64,000 nucleotides of DNA. It comes from Limnomonas spitsbergensis (taxonomy: Eukaryota; Chlorophyta; Chlorophyceae; Chlamydomonadales). Below the pieces are notes generated by a model. It was not told the DNA's origin, searched no databases, and was given only the letters and a program-made list of their open reading frames with translations. Both the position numbers and the translations under genes were made by a program. Position 1 is the first letter of the stretch. Every line of letters begins with the position of its first letter. Positions 1 to 10,371 of the stretch are shown here, piece by piece. The DNA is taken from the NCBI GenBank assembly GCA_037349105.1, contig JAYJMM010000114.1:4703501-4767500 (forward strand), given 5' to 3'.

Positions 1-105
1 AGAAGGCCCGAGAGAAAAGAAAGGAAAGAGTGTCCAACTGTCCAAACAGCGAGAACAACAAAGGAGGACCCCTCTAGAGACTAGCCCTAAACAAGTTCGA
101 CCACA
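1..105 (+). repeat. 3' part of a DR-A dispersed repeat
   Basis: This A/G-rich stretch has a short match to the post-core part of DR-A near 20-35 and ends in an AGAGACTAGCCCTAAACAA-like motif near 75-95. The same ending closes the DR-A copies near 2505-2522 and, more loosely, 12285-12310. The 5' core lies outside the window. The call rests on similarity to other copies in this window only. Confidence 0.4.
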
Positions 106-319
106 AGACCAGTTGATGTGATGCGCCTAATTTGCTGTTGCATTCCAGTACAGCTTCCTTTTCATTCCATTTTTAATTCAAAAAACAGCCATTTTAATTT
201 GCTGTTGCATTCCAGTACAGCTTCCGTTTCATTCCATTTTAATTGAAAAAACATCTATGGTCGGCCTTTCGTTTCCCCCCTAGGAATACCCCCTCCTACT
301 GCAAGCTGGCTCCCTCACT

Positions 320-660
320 TGCTGTGGTATAACGCTGGTGGCATTCATATCCACAGGTTGAGAGATCAAACCCGCCACACGATCTTCTCTGCCCCCTGCC
401 TAGATCGCCAGGCTCCATGTCCCTGCCCCCTCACATAGGAATGTGGCATGGCTGCATTGTGGTCCTGGCTGTGCACATTAGCTGGAATTGAGCGTAGTTA
501 TTCCCTACCAGCCGCTCGAGGCCAAGCGCTCAGCAGAGCCCATCGGGTATGCGCCGTTCTAAACTTGCCGTGGTGAAATTGGGGACAATGGTCCAGTGGC
601 AAAATGCTGGTGGCGTCCATACCGAAATGTTGAGGGACCGAACCTGCTTGCCCTGTTGAA
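320..660 (-). repeat. Possible tRNA-derived (SINE-like) repeat, two related units
   Basis: Two units (about 320-565 and 580-660) share the block around GCTGGTGGC and CATA. A third relative lies near 49180-49335. On the minus strand each carries a motif close to the Pol III B box (GGTTCGANNCC): reverse complements of 362-372, 634-644 and 49233-49242. On the plus strand 589-599 also resembles an A box (TGGTCCAGTGG), but on the wrong strand for the B boxes. The rest of the 320-565 unit recurs near 49965-50095. Box matches of this kind can arise by chance, so the SINE label is tentative; the repeat itself is clear. Confidence 0.4.
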
Positions 661-1864
661 TAATACATTTGCACCCTCTATGTTCACCCCTCTGCAGGCT
701 GATCCCTTCACCCGCCGCGGAGACAACACCGAGATGGCGACTATTGAGCTAGTATGAGGAGCGCTTACCGCTGTGTTTATAACCCTTGAGGCTCCGGAGC
801 CAGTTTTCCCCCCCGCTGGCTGCCAGCGGATGGTCCCCCGGAGTGTCTCTTGATGGGTAACCCATGCCCGGACCCTATGTAGGCCGCTGTCGTGGCAGCA
901 AGGTCATGAAATAGATGCGACCTGTTGTTGGCAGGTGCTGCAACGCCGCTTGTAATCAGGCTGTGATTAGCTATGCCTGTCATGAGGTTATCAGGGCGCA
1001 GATGAGTCAGGACTGGATGAGAAGCTTGATGACTTCTGGGGCAGATGGATGGATCGGATATATGACGTTACTACCCTGGGACCTGCCCGGAATGGCCCTG
1101 ACACGTGGTCGTCAAACTGTCTAGAGGGAGTGTACCGAATAAGGGAAGATGATACTGAAGTAACTGTCGTTACGAAAAATAAGGCCAGAAGAAAAGCCTG
1201 GTAAAAGATAAGTCTGGTTCCCCAGCCCTCAAGAACATAGCCCCCCACATCTTTGACCACGCCGTGATAAAAGCTACAGCATCCCATGTGGGGGACAGAT
1301 GGATACGGTCGTGCACCAGTCTAGTAGAACGTGTGTTGGTCAAATTATGAGTTTTCCAGGTCGCATACACAAGGCTTGGTTACCCGTAGTATCCATGGAG
1401 ACTAAGTCAATACCGATACATGCCTGAGCCCCACTGAAGAGGCCCGGCCGCATGGTGCCAAAACATCACAGACCCACAGGTTCCCCTTGCGCCCCATAAG
1501 CTCTTCTTTTCCCCAGAAGTCGCGCTACCATACCCGGATATGGATCCGGACCGCCATCATAACCCTGTCGCAGTAAGGCACAGCAGGAAAGAAAGGGAAC
1601 TGCCTGCCAGAGTGGCACTCGAGGGCAGCCTAAATGCTGTGAGGGATGGGGGCGTAGATCAGGATGTTGCGGGCCTGCCGGCGAGCGAAGACCCAACAAC
1701 CTGGCTGAGTAACGTGGCACGGGTAGACCAAGTGTTCGAGGCCGAGGGCCAAGGGGACGGGACGGTGTGCGTGGCAGGTACCAGGCGTGGGATCGGCCGG
1801 GGGGGGGGCCGGTGCCCACATCGCTGGAGGATTCTCTAGGGGCCAACCTGGATTTCGATAAGTC

Positions 1865-2095
1865 AATGACATTACACCTCTGGGCCCTGCTCAAAAAGGC
1901 TCGGCCGCGTGGGCGCCCAACTGTCTCGTTGGAAGAAAAGAAACATAAGATAAGAGGGAAAGAAGGAGATGAAAACAAAGGAAAGAACTACCCTCCCCCC
2001 CAAAGGAAATGGCAACCCGAAGTAAACCTTGACCCTCTCAAGCCTATTCCCCAAGAAGGCAAAGAAAAACACCAAGACTAGGCCTCAACAAAGCG
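1865..2095 (+). repeat. DR-A dispersed repeat, single unit
   Basis: The unit begins with CAATGACATTACACC, runs through TCGGCCGCGTGGGCGCCCAA, continues as A/G-rich sequence and ends near AGACTAGGCCTCAACAA. The same order of blocks is seen at 2345, 12123, 58510 and elsewhere. The core holds the palindrome TGGGCGCCCA. TTGGCCGCGTGG in sister copies is one base from the Pol III A-box pattern TGGCNNAGTGG, but no B box was found, so the retroposon class is undetermined. Confidence 0.65.
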
Positions 2096-2141
2096 AACGA
2101 CGTCCTCAACAAAAGTCAGAGCCTCCCATCCAAGCCTGCCC

Positions 2142-2926
2142 TTGTTCAACGGTGGAAAGAGCATAACAGTCAGGAGGGCTGCAGCGCCGCCTGTTGCAGT
2201 GGGGGCAGTGAGCGCTGCCACGGTAGAAGTGGTGCCGATCAAAAGGGAAGCCGAGTCGGCCAGGCAGGCGGCTGTGCCGGTCAAGCAGGAAATTGAGGTA
2301 ACCGGGCAGAAGGCTGCGCTGCCCAGGCAGATGGTGCCGCAAGTCAATAACGTGACACCCCTGAGCCCGCTCAAAGCTTGGCCGCGTGGGCGCCCAACTG
2401 TTCAGAAGGGAGAAAAGAAGAAACTAAAAGGAGGAGGGGGGGAAAGGAACAAAAGGAGAGGCCGGGAATGCAAAGAAGACCAAGTCCGACACCCAAGTTC
2501 CACCAGAGACTAGCCCTCAACAAGGCCTCTAAGAAAAGAAAAGTCCACAAAAGCAAGCGTATCCCACCCCTGCTTGGCCGCGAGGGCGCCCCACTGATCA
2601 GAAGGGAGAAGAGAAGAAACTAAAAAGGTGGCAAACAACAAAAAATGACCAAAAGGGAAGGCCGGAAAGGCAAACGACACCAGCGCCTCAGAATCCCTAG
2701 AGACTAAACCTCAACAATGCCCACGGCAGAGTCCACAAAAGCACGATGGTGCCGCAAGTGCGGGTCGCAGTGTCAACAGTGCCAGTGGGGGTCCCGTGGG
2801 CAGGCGATGAGGAGGAGGAGGAAGAGCCAGACCCAGGGAGGGGCAGGGCGGAGGCTGTGGAACAGGAGGGTAACAGGGAGGATATCGGCTTGCCGCCCAG
2901 GCATGGGCTTCACTAGAGATAACAGG
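2142..2926 (+). pseudogene. Low-complexity ORF split by a DR-A insertion
   Basis: An open frame of Ala/Val/Pro/Lys-rich sequence (2142-2344, with repeated VPIKRE/VPVKQE-type blocks) runs into the DR-A insertion at 2345-2744. The same frame resumes after the second copy of the 15-bp target duplication and continues through an acidic Glu run to a stop near 2926. Without the insert and one duplication the frame is continuous across the junction. No family is recognised. It could be an old exon, part of a mobile element, or a chance open frame. Confidence 0.35.
2345..2744 (+). mobile_element. DR-A dimer flanked by a 15-bp target-site duplication
   Basis: GATGGTGCCGCAAGT occurs at 2330-2344 and again at 2745-2759, exactly bracketing 400 bp. 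The insert holds two tandem related units. The first starts CAATAACGTGACACC; the second starts near 2566. Each carries the GGCCGCG..GGGCGCCC core, an A/G-rich body, an AGAGACTA..CCTCAACAA block and a GTCCACAAAAGCA tail. A long target duplication and a constant 5' end point to target-primed retroposition of a non-autonomous element. No coding capacity is visible. Confidence 0.7.
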
Positions 2927-3613
2927 CGCAGCCCTGGCGCCAGCCTAGTTGAGCAACACCAGCTTCCAAAGTTTATGAAACGCCGCTGTCTCGGTTCCCG
3001 CCCAGCGCCAGTAGACCAGTCTCAGGGTCCTGGAAGGAAGGGTCCTGGCAGGGCAGAGGGGAAGACCAGGAAGGGAGCTAGTATGACTTTTTCGGCTACC
3101 TGGCTTGGGCGCCGCTGCCCGATGAGCAGGCAGTGGACCTGGGGGCGCTACAGGAGAAGACCCAGTGGACCCCGGGGAGTACCGGTTGTAGGAGGACTTG
3201 GCCCAGCCAATAGGGTGGGCCTGGTTGGTGCAGTGGGCCACTGTCTTGTGGAGGGATGCGTGTGGTGACTCATACGGCCCTGCCTTCCCAAGACAGGAAC
3301 AAATGAATTACCGGTAGATGCCAAAAAGCTGTGTTTGTTCGGGCACCCGGAGACCTGGAGAAGGTAGAAAGCAGGGGTAGAAAGAATGAAAGACATCGCC
3401 CAAGGCTCTCAAAAGGTGGAAGGTACCCGAGATCTCTGGTAGGTACGATTTGTGTCTGGACTCCGGAGCGGCATGATGACTCGGCTTTGTCACAGCCACT
3501 CGGTACGACACCTCAAAATCTCAAGCTGCTCCTCTCGCCTACCTCCATGTCAATCACTCAAACACTCTCTGTTCCTATTTTAACAAACCTGTGATGAGCC
3601 ATCGCCCTCGAGA

Positions 3614-6600
3614 ATGATGAATAGAGATCTGGGACGACGTGTAAACGATGCGTCCCACGGATCGTCGATCCATGTAAGACCGAGGGAGGTTGGACGAATA
3701 GCCACCTCGTGGGGAAACAAACCTGTAGAGCGCAGTGATTTCGGCGCCATCCAAGCGCGCCCAAGTGCCTTCCAAGCCAATGCCAGCGTCAGCCCAGCTC
3801 TATCCCAGCCAATCCCAGCGCCATCGCAGCCACTTCTTGGAGGTGAATACGACCGTCCTGTAGTATCTCTGGAGAGGGAGTCAACCGAGGCCAGCACCAG
3901 CACCCGATGTTCGAGCCCGTCGAGCCCGTCCCCCACCTTCCTGCTCTCCAAGCAGCAGAGTCGCAGGGTCAGCAAAGAGCAAATTAAAATCCACCGGCGT
4001 GCCAAAGTCGCGCAAGGCCAGGGCAAGCTAGAAGTAGCACTGGCGATCCTCCACAACGGTCTGCACTATTTCCCTGACGACCTCCACTTCCTCACGCTCG
4101 CTGCCTCGCTGGAATCGAAACAAGGCAACATGGAGCGTGCCAAGCAGCTGCTGCAACGCGGCCTGAGCGAGCAGCCCAACCACACGGCGCTGCTGGCCAC
4201 TGCTGGCTTGGTCTACTCGCGGATGGGCGAGCACCACACCGCCCGCGCCTACTTCCAACAAGCCCAGGAGCGGCAGTCCGGGCCACCCTCCGCAGTACTC
4301 CTCCAGATGATGGCCTCGATGGAGGCTTTAGCCGGCAATGGCAGGGTCGCGCATGACAAGCTCTCCGCAGCCATGCGGGCAGACCCGGCGTTGCCGCACA
4401 CACACATTGCATGGGCCCGCATGGAGCTCGCCTCGGGCAATATTCAGGCCGCCAGGGAGGCTTTTCAGGAGGGGGCGGAATCAGTGCCGCGGCATTCCCC
4501 GCTGCTGCATGCCTGGGCGGAGCTGGAGTTGTCCCAGGGCCGGCTGTCGGTCGCCCGGGGCCTGCTGCGCGACGCTGTTGATGCCAATCCCGGCCACATC
4601 CCAAGCTGGATGTCCCTCGGAAAGGTCGAGTGGATGGGCGGGGATTGCGCGGCCGCCAGAAAGGTTTGGCAGTCCGGGAACCAGGTGGCGGGGCCGTCCG
4701 CGCCGCTGCTCAACCACTGGGCCAGGTGCGAGCTCAGGGGCGGTGGGGCGGTTGCTCGGCGGCGGGCGCGGGAGCTGTTTCAGGAGGCTCTTGTGGCAGA
4801 CCCGAGACACACGCCTAGCCTGCAAGCCGTCGCAATGCTTGAGGACAGGTCCGGCGACCACCAAGCGGCGGCAGAGCTGTACCGCCAGCACGCGCTCCTC
4901 CGCTCGTCCGGCAGCCCGCTGACAGCTCGGCAGGACGCCGCGGCTGTCGCAAACGCTGCCGCCAGGGGGGGCGCTGCCTCCCCCGCAGCCTCCCCCTCCT
5001 CCCCCACGGCTGCCAACGAGGTTCCCTCAGTCTCCGATGGCGGCGACGGCGAGTTGTACTACGAATCGCCTCAGATGTTGCACTCCCTGGCGCAACATCT
5101 GCTACGGGGTGGCGACGCCGCCGGGGCGGAGGAAGCGCTGGTCCGGCTCGAGCTGATTGATGCTTGCAACCCACACCTCTGCCACACGCGCGGCGTGCTG
5201 GCGCTGAAGGAAGGGCGGCTGGAGGACGCTGCGGCGTGGTTCAGCAAGGGGGCTTCACGCAAGGGGGCGCCGGGTGCGGCCTCGGGCGTGCTGCTTAACT
5301 ATGAGGGCACAGCGGAGCTACTAGCCTTTAGGTAGGGTGGGTTGAGGGTGGGTGGGGTGTGTGTTAGAAGAGTGTGGGTTGAGGGCGAGTGAAGTGTGTG
5401 GTAGTAGAGTGTGGGTTGAGGGTGGGTGGGGTGTGCGTTAGTAGAGGGTGGGTCAAGGGTGGGTGGGGTTTGGGGTAGTAGAGGGTGGGTTGAGGGTGGA
5501 TGGGTTGTGTTATGAAAGTGTGGGTTGAGGGTGGGTGGGGTGTGTGGTATTAGATGGTGGGTTGAGGGTGGGTGGGGTGGTTGGTATTAGAGGGTGGGTT
5601 GAGGGTGAGTGAAGTGTGTGGTAGTAGAGGGTGGGTTGAGGGTGGGTGGGGTGTGCGGTATTAGAGGGTGGGTCAAGGGTGGGTGGGGTTTGGGGTAGTA
5701 GAGGGTGGGTTGAGGGTGGATGGGTTGTGTTATGAAAGTGTGGGTTGAGGGTGGGTGGGGTGGGTGGTATTAGAGGGTGGGTTGAGGGTGGGTGGGGTGG
5801 TTGGTATTAGAGGGTGGGTTGAGGGTGGGTGGGGTGTGTGGTATTAGAGGGTGGGTTGAGGGTGGGTGGGGTGTGTGGTATTAGAGGGTGGGTTGAGGGT
5901 GGGTGAGGTGTGTGGTATTAGAGGGTGGGTTGAGGGTGGGTGGGGTGGGTGGTATTAGAGGGTGGGTTGAGGGTGGGTGGGGTGTGTGGTATTAGAGGGT
6001 GGGTTGAGGGTGGGTGGTATTAGAGGGTGGGTTGAGGGTGGGTGGGGTGTGTGGTATTAGAGGGTGGGTGGGGTGTGTCTGTGTGTGGTAGTGGAGGGTG
6101 GGTTGAGGGTAGGTGGGGTGGTTGGTAGTAGAGGGTTGGTTCATGGTTGCGGGTGGGTGGGGTGTGGCAGTAGAGGGTGGGTTGAGGGCAGGTGGGTTGT
6201 TTGGTAGTAGAGGGTGGGGTGAGAGCAGGTGAGGTGTGTGGTTGTAGAGGGTGGGGAGAGGGCAGGTGGGTTGTGAGGTAGTAAATGATGGGTTGAGGGT
6301 TGGTTACCGGCAGTTAGGCAGGTATCAGTGTTTTTCATTTCAGCCTTACCGGTAAATGGCTCCCATGCCAATAACAAGGCCATAAATTATTAATTTGATA
6401 TTTGAAACACATGGGGGGGGGCAGGCAGGGGCGGCGGCCCGCGCTGCTCAGTCGCGCCCTCCACTCTTGTACACACCTCAGGCTTCTTTGATTAATTCCT
6501 CAATCCGAAAAGAAGCCCAGGTACCGGTATGTGATCGTTGAAGTCCTACCGTAGATTTGAGTTGCCTTCCCTCGGGTATGAAAACACGATTTCTCTTTAT

Positions 6601-8679
6601 GCTGCCCTCATAGCAAATAATTAACAACATGAAACCTGAATTTGTGAATAGGATCTGGCGTTGACAATCAATAATTGTTATATTCATGAATCCCTCAACC
6701 CCAAACAACGTGAAATTTGAGGGAAGGCAAAACAAATCTACGTTAGTGTGAGACAACGCAATCATTTGAAAGTGTGACACAAAGTAATAATTTTTGTACG
6801 AGATAATTGACAACCTCCTGCCCCACAGGGGCAACCTTGTTGCTGCAAAGTCCACCTTTGAGGAGGGCCTGCGGACCGTACCGCAGCCGACGCCGCGCTA
6901 CCTCCGGCAGTACGCCCTACTGGAGAAGCGGTCGGGCAACTTGGAGGCAGCTTCCTCCCTGTACAGCCGGGCGGCCCGCGCCGAGCCCCAGGACCCGAAG
7001 ACCTGGCTCCAGTGGGGCGTTCTGGAGCGCCGGCGCCGGCGCTTTGACGCGGCCGAGGACTGCTTCCGGCGCGGCGTCGCCGCGGCGCCAGGCCACCCAC
7101 ACCTCTGGTACGCGTACACGACGATGAAGTGGCGCCACGGCGAGGTCGAGGAGGCGAGGGAGCTGTTCCGCAACGCGACGCAGCTGTGCCCGCGCAACCC
7201 GCCGCTGTGGATGGAGTGGGCGCTGATGGAGTGGGCGCAGGGCGACGTCAAGTCGGCGCGGCAGCTGTTCAACAACGGCACGAGGGTACCCCAGGTGGGA
7301 GCGCCGCGCCAGCAAGGCCTGTTTTGCTTGGTCAGGGTTCAGGGTTTATACCCGTAAGTCGGCCCTTGCAATACAGCTCTCCGCCGCATTGCCGCTGTGG
7401 TTACACTGCGCGACTGTCCTAAGCCACTCTTTTGTGGACGAAGCTGAAGTACCGGTACTGTGGTTGCTTGGGTTGTGCTAGTATACTGCGAACAGGTGAA
7501 CCATCATATGGGGAAATGTGTTGTGAAATTTGAAGTTGCACCGGTCCCAATTGCCACGCTGTTGAAAGGTGTACCATCACCCGTCACACTTGAGTGGCCG
7601 AGGCTGATGTTACATTGATTCCTAAAGCCGTGCTGCTAACAGATGTACCAGCATCTGCCACACTCGAGAGGATGAGGCTGTAGTTATTACTTTGATCACT
7701 TCTGCTGTCCAGCATGTGTACCATCACGTGTCTCACTTGTGTGAAGAATGCTGCAGTTGCGATGGTTGCCTTTACCATACTGCTGACAGGTGCACCAGCA
7801 TCTGCCACACTTGTGTAAAGAATGCGGTTACATTGGTTACTTTTGCCGTACTGCCGATAAGTGTACTGGCATCTGCCACACTTGTGTGACGAACACCGCC
7901 GTTACATTGGTTACTTTTGCTGTGCTGCCAACAGGTGTACCATTACATTACACACTTGTGTGGACGATGCTGCAGTTACATTGGTTTCTGTTGCCGTGCT
8001 GCCAACAAGTGTTCTACTATCTGCCACACTTGTGTGAAGAACGCTGCAATTACATTGGTTACTATTGCCGTGCTGCCAACAGGTGTACCATCACATCCCA
8101 CACTTGTGTGGACGATGCTGCAGTTACATTGGTTACTATTGCCGTACTACCGACAGGTGTTCCAACATCTGCCACACTTGTGTGCAGATCGCAGCAGTTA
8201 CATTGGTTACGTTTGCCGTGCTGCCAGCAAGTGTTCCAACATATGCCACATTTGTGTGAAAAATGCTGCAGTTACTTTGATTACTTTTGCCGTGCTGCCG
8301 ACAGGTGTACCAGCATCCGCCTCTGTACGAGGCCTGGGGGCGCATGGAGGCGGAGGCTGGGGATGCGGCCAAGGCGGCAGAGCTGCTGCTTCATTCGCAG
8401 CAGCTGGAGACGCAGAAGAGTATGCTGAGAGGGCAGAGGACGGCTGCTGGGGTGTCAGGAGCAGCACGAGGGACAGCAGCAGGAGCAGTGGAAACAGCTG
8501 GGGGAGCAACAGCAGTGGTAGCAGCTGGGGTAGCAACAGCAGTGGAAGCAGCTGGGGTAGCAGCAGCACGAGGGGCAGCAGGAGCAGCACGAGGGACAGC
8601 AGCAGGAGCAGGGGGAGGACTTACAGCCGCGCCAGCACCAGCGCAGTCACCAACTGTAGCAGGGCAGCAGCATGAGTAG
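3614..8679 (+). CDS. HAT/TPR-repeat protein, Mbb1/HCF107-like
   Basis: Three exons: 3614-5331, 6829-7294 and 8314-8679, joined in phases 2 and 0 by GT-AG introns; about 849 residues. The ATG at 3614 is the first Met after an in-frame TAA at 3581. Residues 1-125 are Ser/Pro-rich, consistent with an organelle-targeting region. From about 125 to 760 run helical repeats of about 34 residues with the HAT pattern (W..WA..E...G....AR..F..A). The exon junctions fall within repeats, for example LLAFR/GNLVAAK and RVPQ/HPPLYEAWG. Known relatives (Mbb1, HCF107) bind the 5' end of psbB/psbH transcripts in the chloroplast and stabilise them; that role is inferred here. The last 90 residues are Ala/Gly/Thr-rich and end at a TAG. 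A general HAT protein such as a crooked-neck relative is the main alternative, but the Trp spacing and the leader favour the Mbb1 type. Confidence 0.8.
5332..6310. repeat. G-rich minisatellite in HAT-gene intron 1
   Basis: About 25 units of 33-40 bp, built from GGGTGGGTTGAGGGTGGG plus GTGTGGTATTAGA variants, begin at the splice donor itself (TTTAG/GTAGGG at 5331/5332). The plus strand is very G-rich with many GGG runs, so the transcript could form G-quadruplexes. The first unit contains the donor, and ATTAGAGGGTGGG in later units resembles it. Confidence 0.85.
6549..6742. mobile_element. MITE with inverted ends and TA duplication
   Basis: The left end reads CCGTAGATTTGAGTTGCCTT and the right end is its near-perfect inverted copy (GAGGGAAGGCAAA..AAATCTACG). 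TA lies on the left and one base beyond the right end. A sister copy lies at 23247-23429 and a partial one near 36080-36183. About 194 bp with no coding capacity. A TA target with short inverted ends suggests a Tc1/mariner-type source, which is inference. Confidence 0.75.
7585..8313 (+). repeat. Acceptor-edge tandem array in HAT-gene intron 2
   Basis: About nine units of 70-75 bp share the blocks GTTACATTGGTTAC, GCCGTGCTGCC, ACAGGTGTACCA and CCACACTTGTGTG. The true acceptor at 8312-8313 lies inside the final unit (GACAGGTGTACCAG), and exon 3 starts CATCCGCC where the repeats read CATCTGCCAC. The array is therefore made of copies of the exon 3 edge lying upstream of the functional acceptor. 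Confidence 0.85.
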
Positions 8680-8870
8680 CAGCAGAGTGGTCAATTTGCA
8701 GCAGCAGCAGCAGGAGCAGCAGGGGCGACGGCATTTTCACCAGCAGCAGAGCAGCAGCAGGAGTTGAAGCAGAAGTTGTAGCAGCAACAGGGCGGCAACA
8801 GCAGTTGTAGCTGCAGGGGCAGATAACAGGAGCTGCAGCAGCAACAACCCAGCAGCAACCCAGACTTAAG
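8460..8870 (+). repeat. GCA/CAG-rich low-complexity tract
   Basis: Imperfect GCAGCAGGAGCAG-type repeats start inside exon 3 of the HAT gene, encoding Ala/Thr/Gly-rich sequence, and continue about 190 bp past its TAG at 8677. In the same frame the sequence stays open, apart from one more TAG, to a TAA at 8824. Confidence 0.75.
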
Positions 8871-8879
8871 GAGGCTCCC

Positions 8880-9846
8880 TCTTCATTTTTGATAAGAGAA
8901 GAACAGGATTGTCAAGCTGCTTCGTTCCACGTGTTCCTCACATGGAATATGTGTTTTTGTACTGGTATTGTTTGCAAGTGAGACCTGCAGCTCGAGGGGA
9001 TGTGAGAGGAGTGTGAGAGAGTGGGGAGAGGGGGACACTGTCAGGGAAAAGAGAGGACTGTTGATGTTACCAAGTCCTTCTGGATTGTTATCTTTTAGAA
9101 GCCTGCTGGATGCGGGGGTTGTGAGCGCATTGAAATATATAAAAATGCTCAAATGCCGGGCTGTCTATCTCGAGAGATCCATAGCATTGAAACTTGTCCT
9201 GCATGGCTGCGTTGCCGTCATGAGGCCCTCATTTGGATGCTTGCTGTGAACAATTTCAAAAGCTGTGTCCGGGGTTGGGTTTGAGAACTTGATGATTCAT
9301 GATGGGCATGCTTCTGGTAATTTAAGGAAATGATTGGAACCATGCCTATTTTTTGCCTAGCTAACAATTGTACTGGTAGTGAAACTTGCCTCGGGCAGCT
9401 TGCCAGCTTCCTTAGCGAACAAAGCCTCACATGGACGGCATGCAGTCTTCATGACTCCGTCCTACCATGAGCTTGGGTCCTTGCCTTCCTTGGTCGGTCT
9501 CTCTCCATGTTCAAAGCTTATTCGACTTCGACGCGAGCCAGCAGCTGTGCCCAGCTTGGAATTAATTTCATCCCATCGGCAATTTCTTAAATCCTGTACG
9601 GCCCAGCACCCATGGCCGCGGCCGTCGGGAACAGAGGCGGTCGCGGTCGGGTGCACCCGCGGGTGGGCTGTCTACAGGTGTACGGCACGCGAGCCGGAGG
9701 CCGTACATAGAAAGCCGCGCTTTCACAACGCCCTCTATCCACTCTGCGTCCCCTGCTTTCTACCGTGTGGCGAATTCTCGTATTATTGTATACCTCTACC
9801 TTATAACTCATATTGTAGCGCGGATTTGCAGCAGAAGGAGTGAGGA
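8880..9846. other. Intergenic stretch before the MYCBP homologue
   Basis: No coding exon is recognised. The open frames here are short and show no conserved blocks. The final 100 bp before the ATG at 9847 presumably holds the promoter and leader of the MYCBP gene. No clear TATA box or other element can be assigned. Confidence 0.4.
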
Positions 9847-10371
9847 ATGTCTGAAAGCGCCAAGGAACACTTTCGCAAGTATTTGGAGTCAGCTGGTGCA
9901 ATCGATGTGTTAGTCAAAGGTGTGCACTCTTCTTTTTATGAACGCCATCTCAAGGGTTACATATGACGGGGCGTGAAAGCTCTTTTAAGCATCTGCCATC
10001 CACTTCCTTGTATTTAGTTTCCTGGGTTCTCTTGTTACATCTATTATCAAGCCGAGATGACCGATTCTTCAGAGGATATCTGACATGTTGTGTGCCCCGC
10101 AGTTTTGGTGTCGTTGTATGAAGAGCCGGATAAGCCTAAGCAGGCTTTAGAGTAAGATTGCTACATTTCATTCCAATTATGCTTGCTCGTTGCAAAGGAC
10201 ATCTCCTTACTTCTTGTAATACTACATCCTCGTAGTTTTATTAAGACGACGCTAGGAGGGCCAACGCCCGGAGAGTATGAGGCAGTCGTCGCAGAACGTG
10301 ATTCCTTGAAAGGGCAGGTCGAAAAACTGGCCGCAGAACTGCAGGCGATGCGGGCCGAGATCGATGCCAAG
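9847..10371 (+). CDS. MYCBP: MYCBP (AMY-1) homologue, 3' end not found
   Basis: Exons 9847-9919, 10103-10151 and 10236-10371 join in phases 1 and 2 and give 86 residues. The product starts MSESAKEHFRKYLESAG, continues LVSLYEEPDKPKQALDF, and ends in a heptad-like helix (YEAVVAERDSLKGQVEKLAA). This follows the c-Myc-binding protein family: a short conserved head, the L..LYEEP.KP..AL motif, then a coiled coil. Family members are about 100 residues, so a last exon of roughly 15 codons should lie downstream of the donor at 10372. In animals the protein binds c-Myc and A-kinase anchoring proteins and is found in cilia and flagella-associated complexes; the algal role is inferred. Its introns (183 and 84 bp) are the shortest fully defined pair here and carry no edge-derived repeats. 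Confidence 0.85.

Noticed and set aside
589..599. Plus-strand A-box match as proof of a tRNA gene
   Set aside because: The better B-box matches are on the other strand and no cloverleaf can be drawn, so no tRNA gene is called.
1466..1978. 170-codon minus-strand frame and the overlapping plus frames
   Set aside because: It overlaps a DR-A copy at its end, has no conserved blocks, and competing frames are open on both strands.
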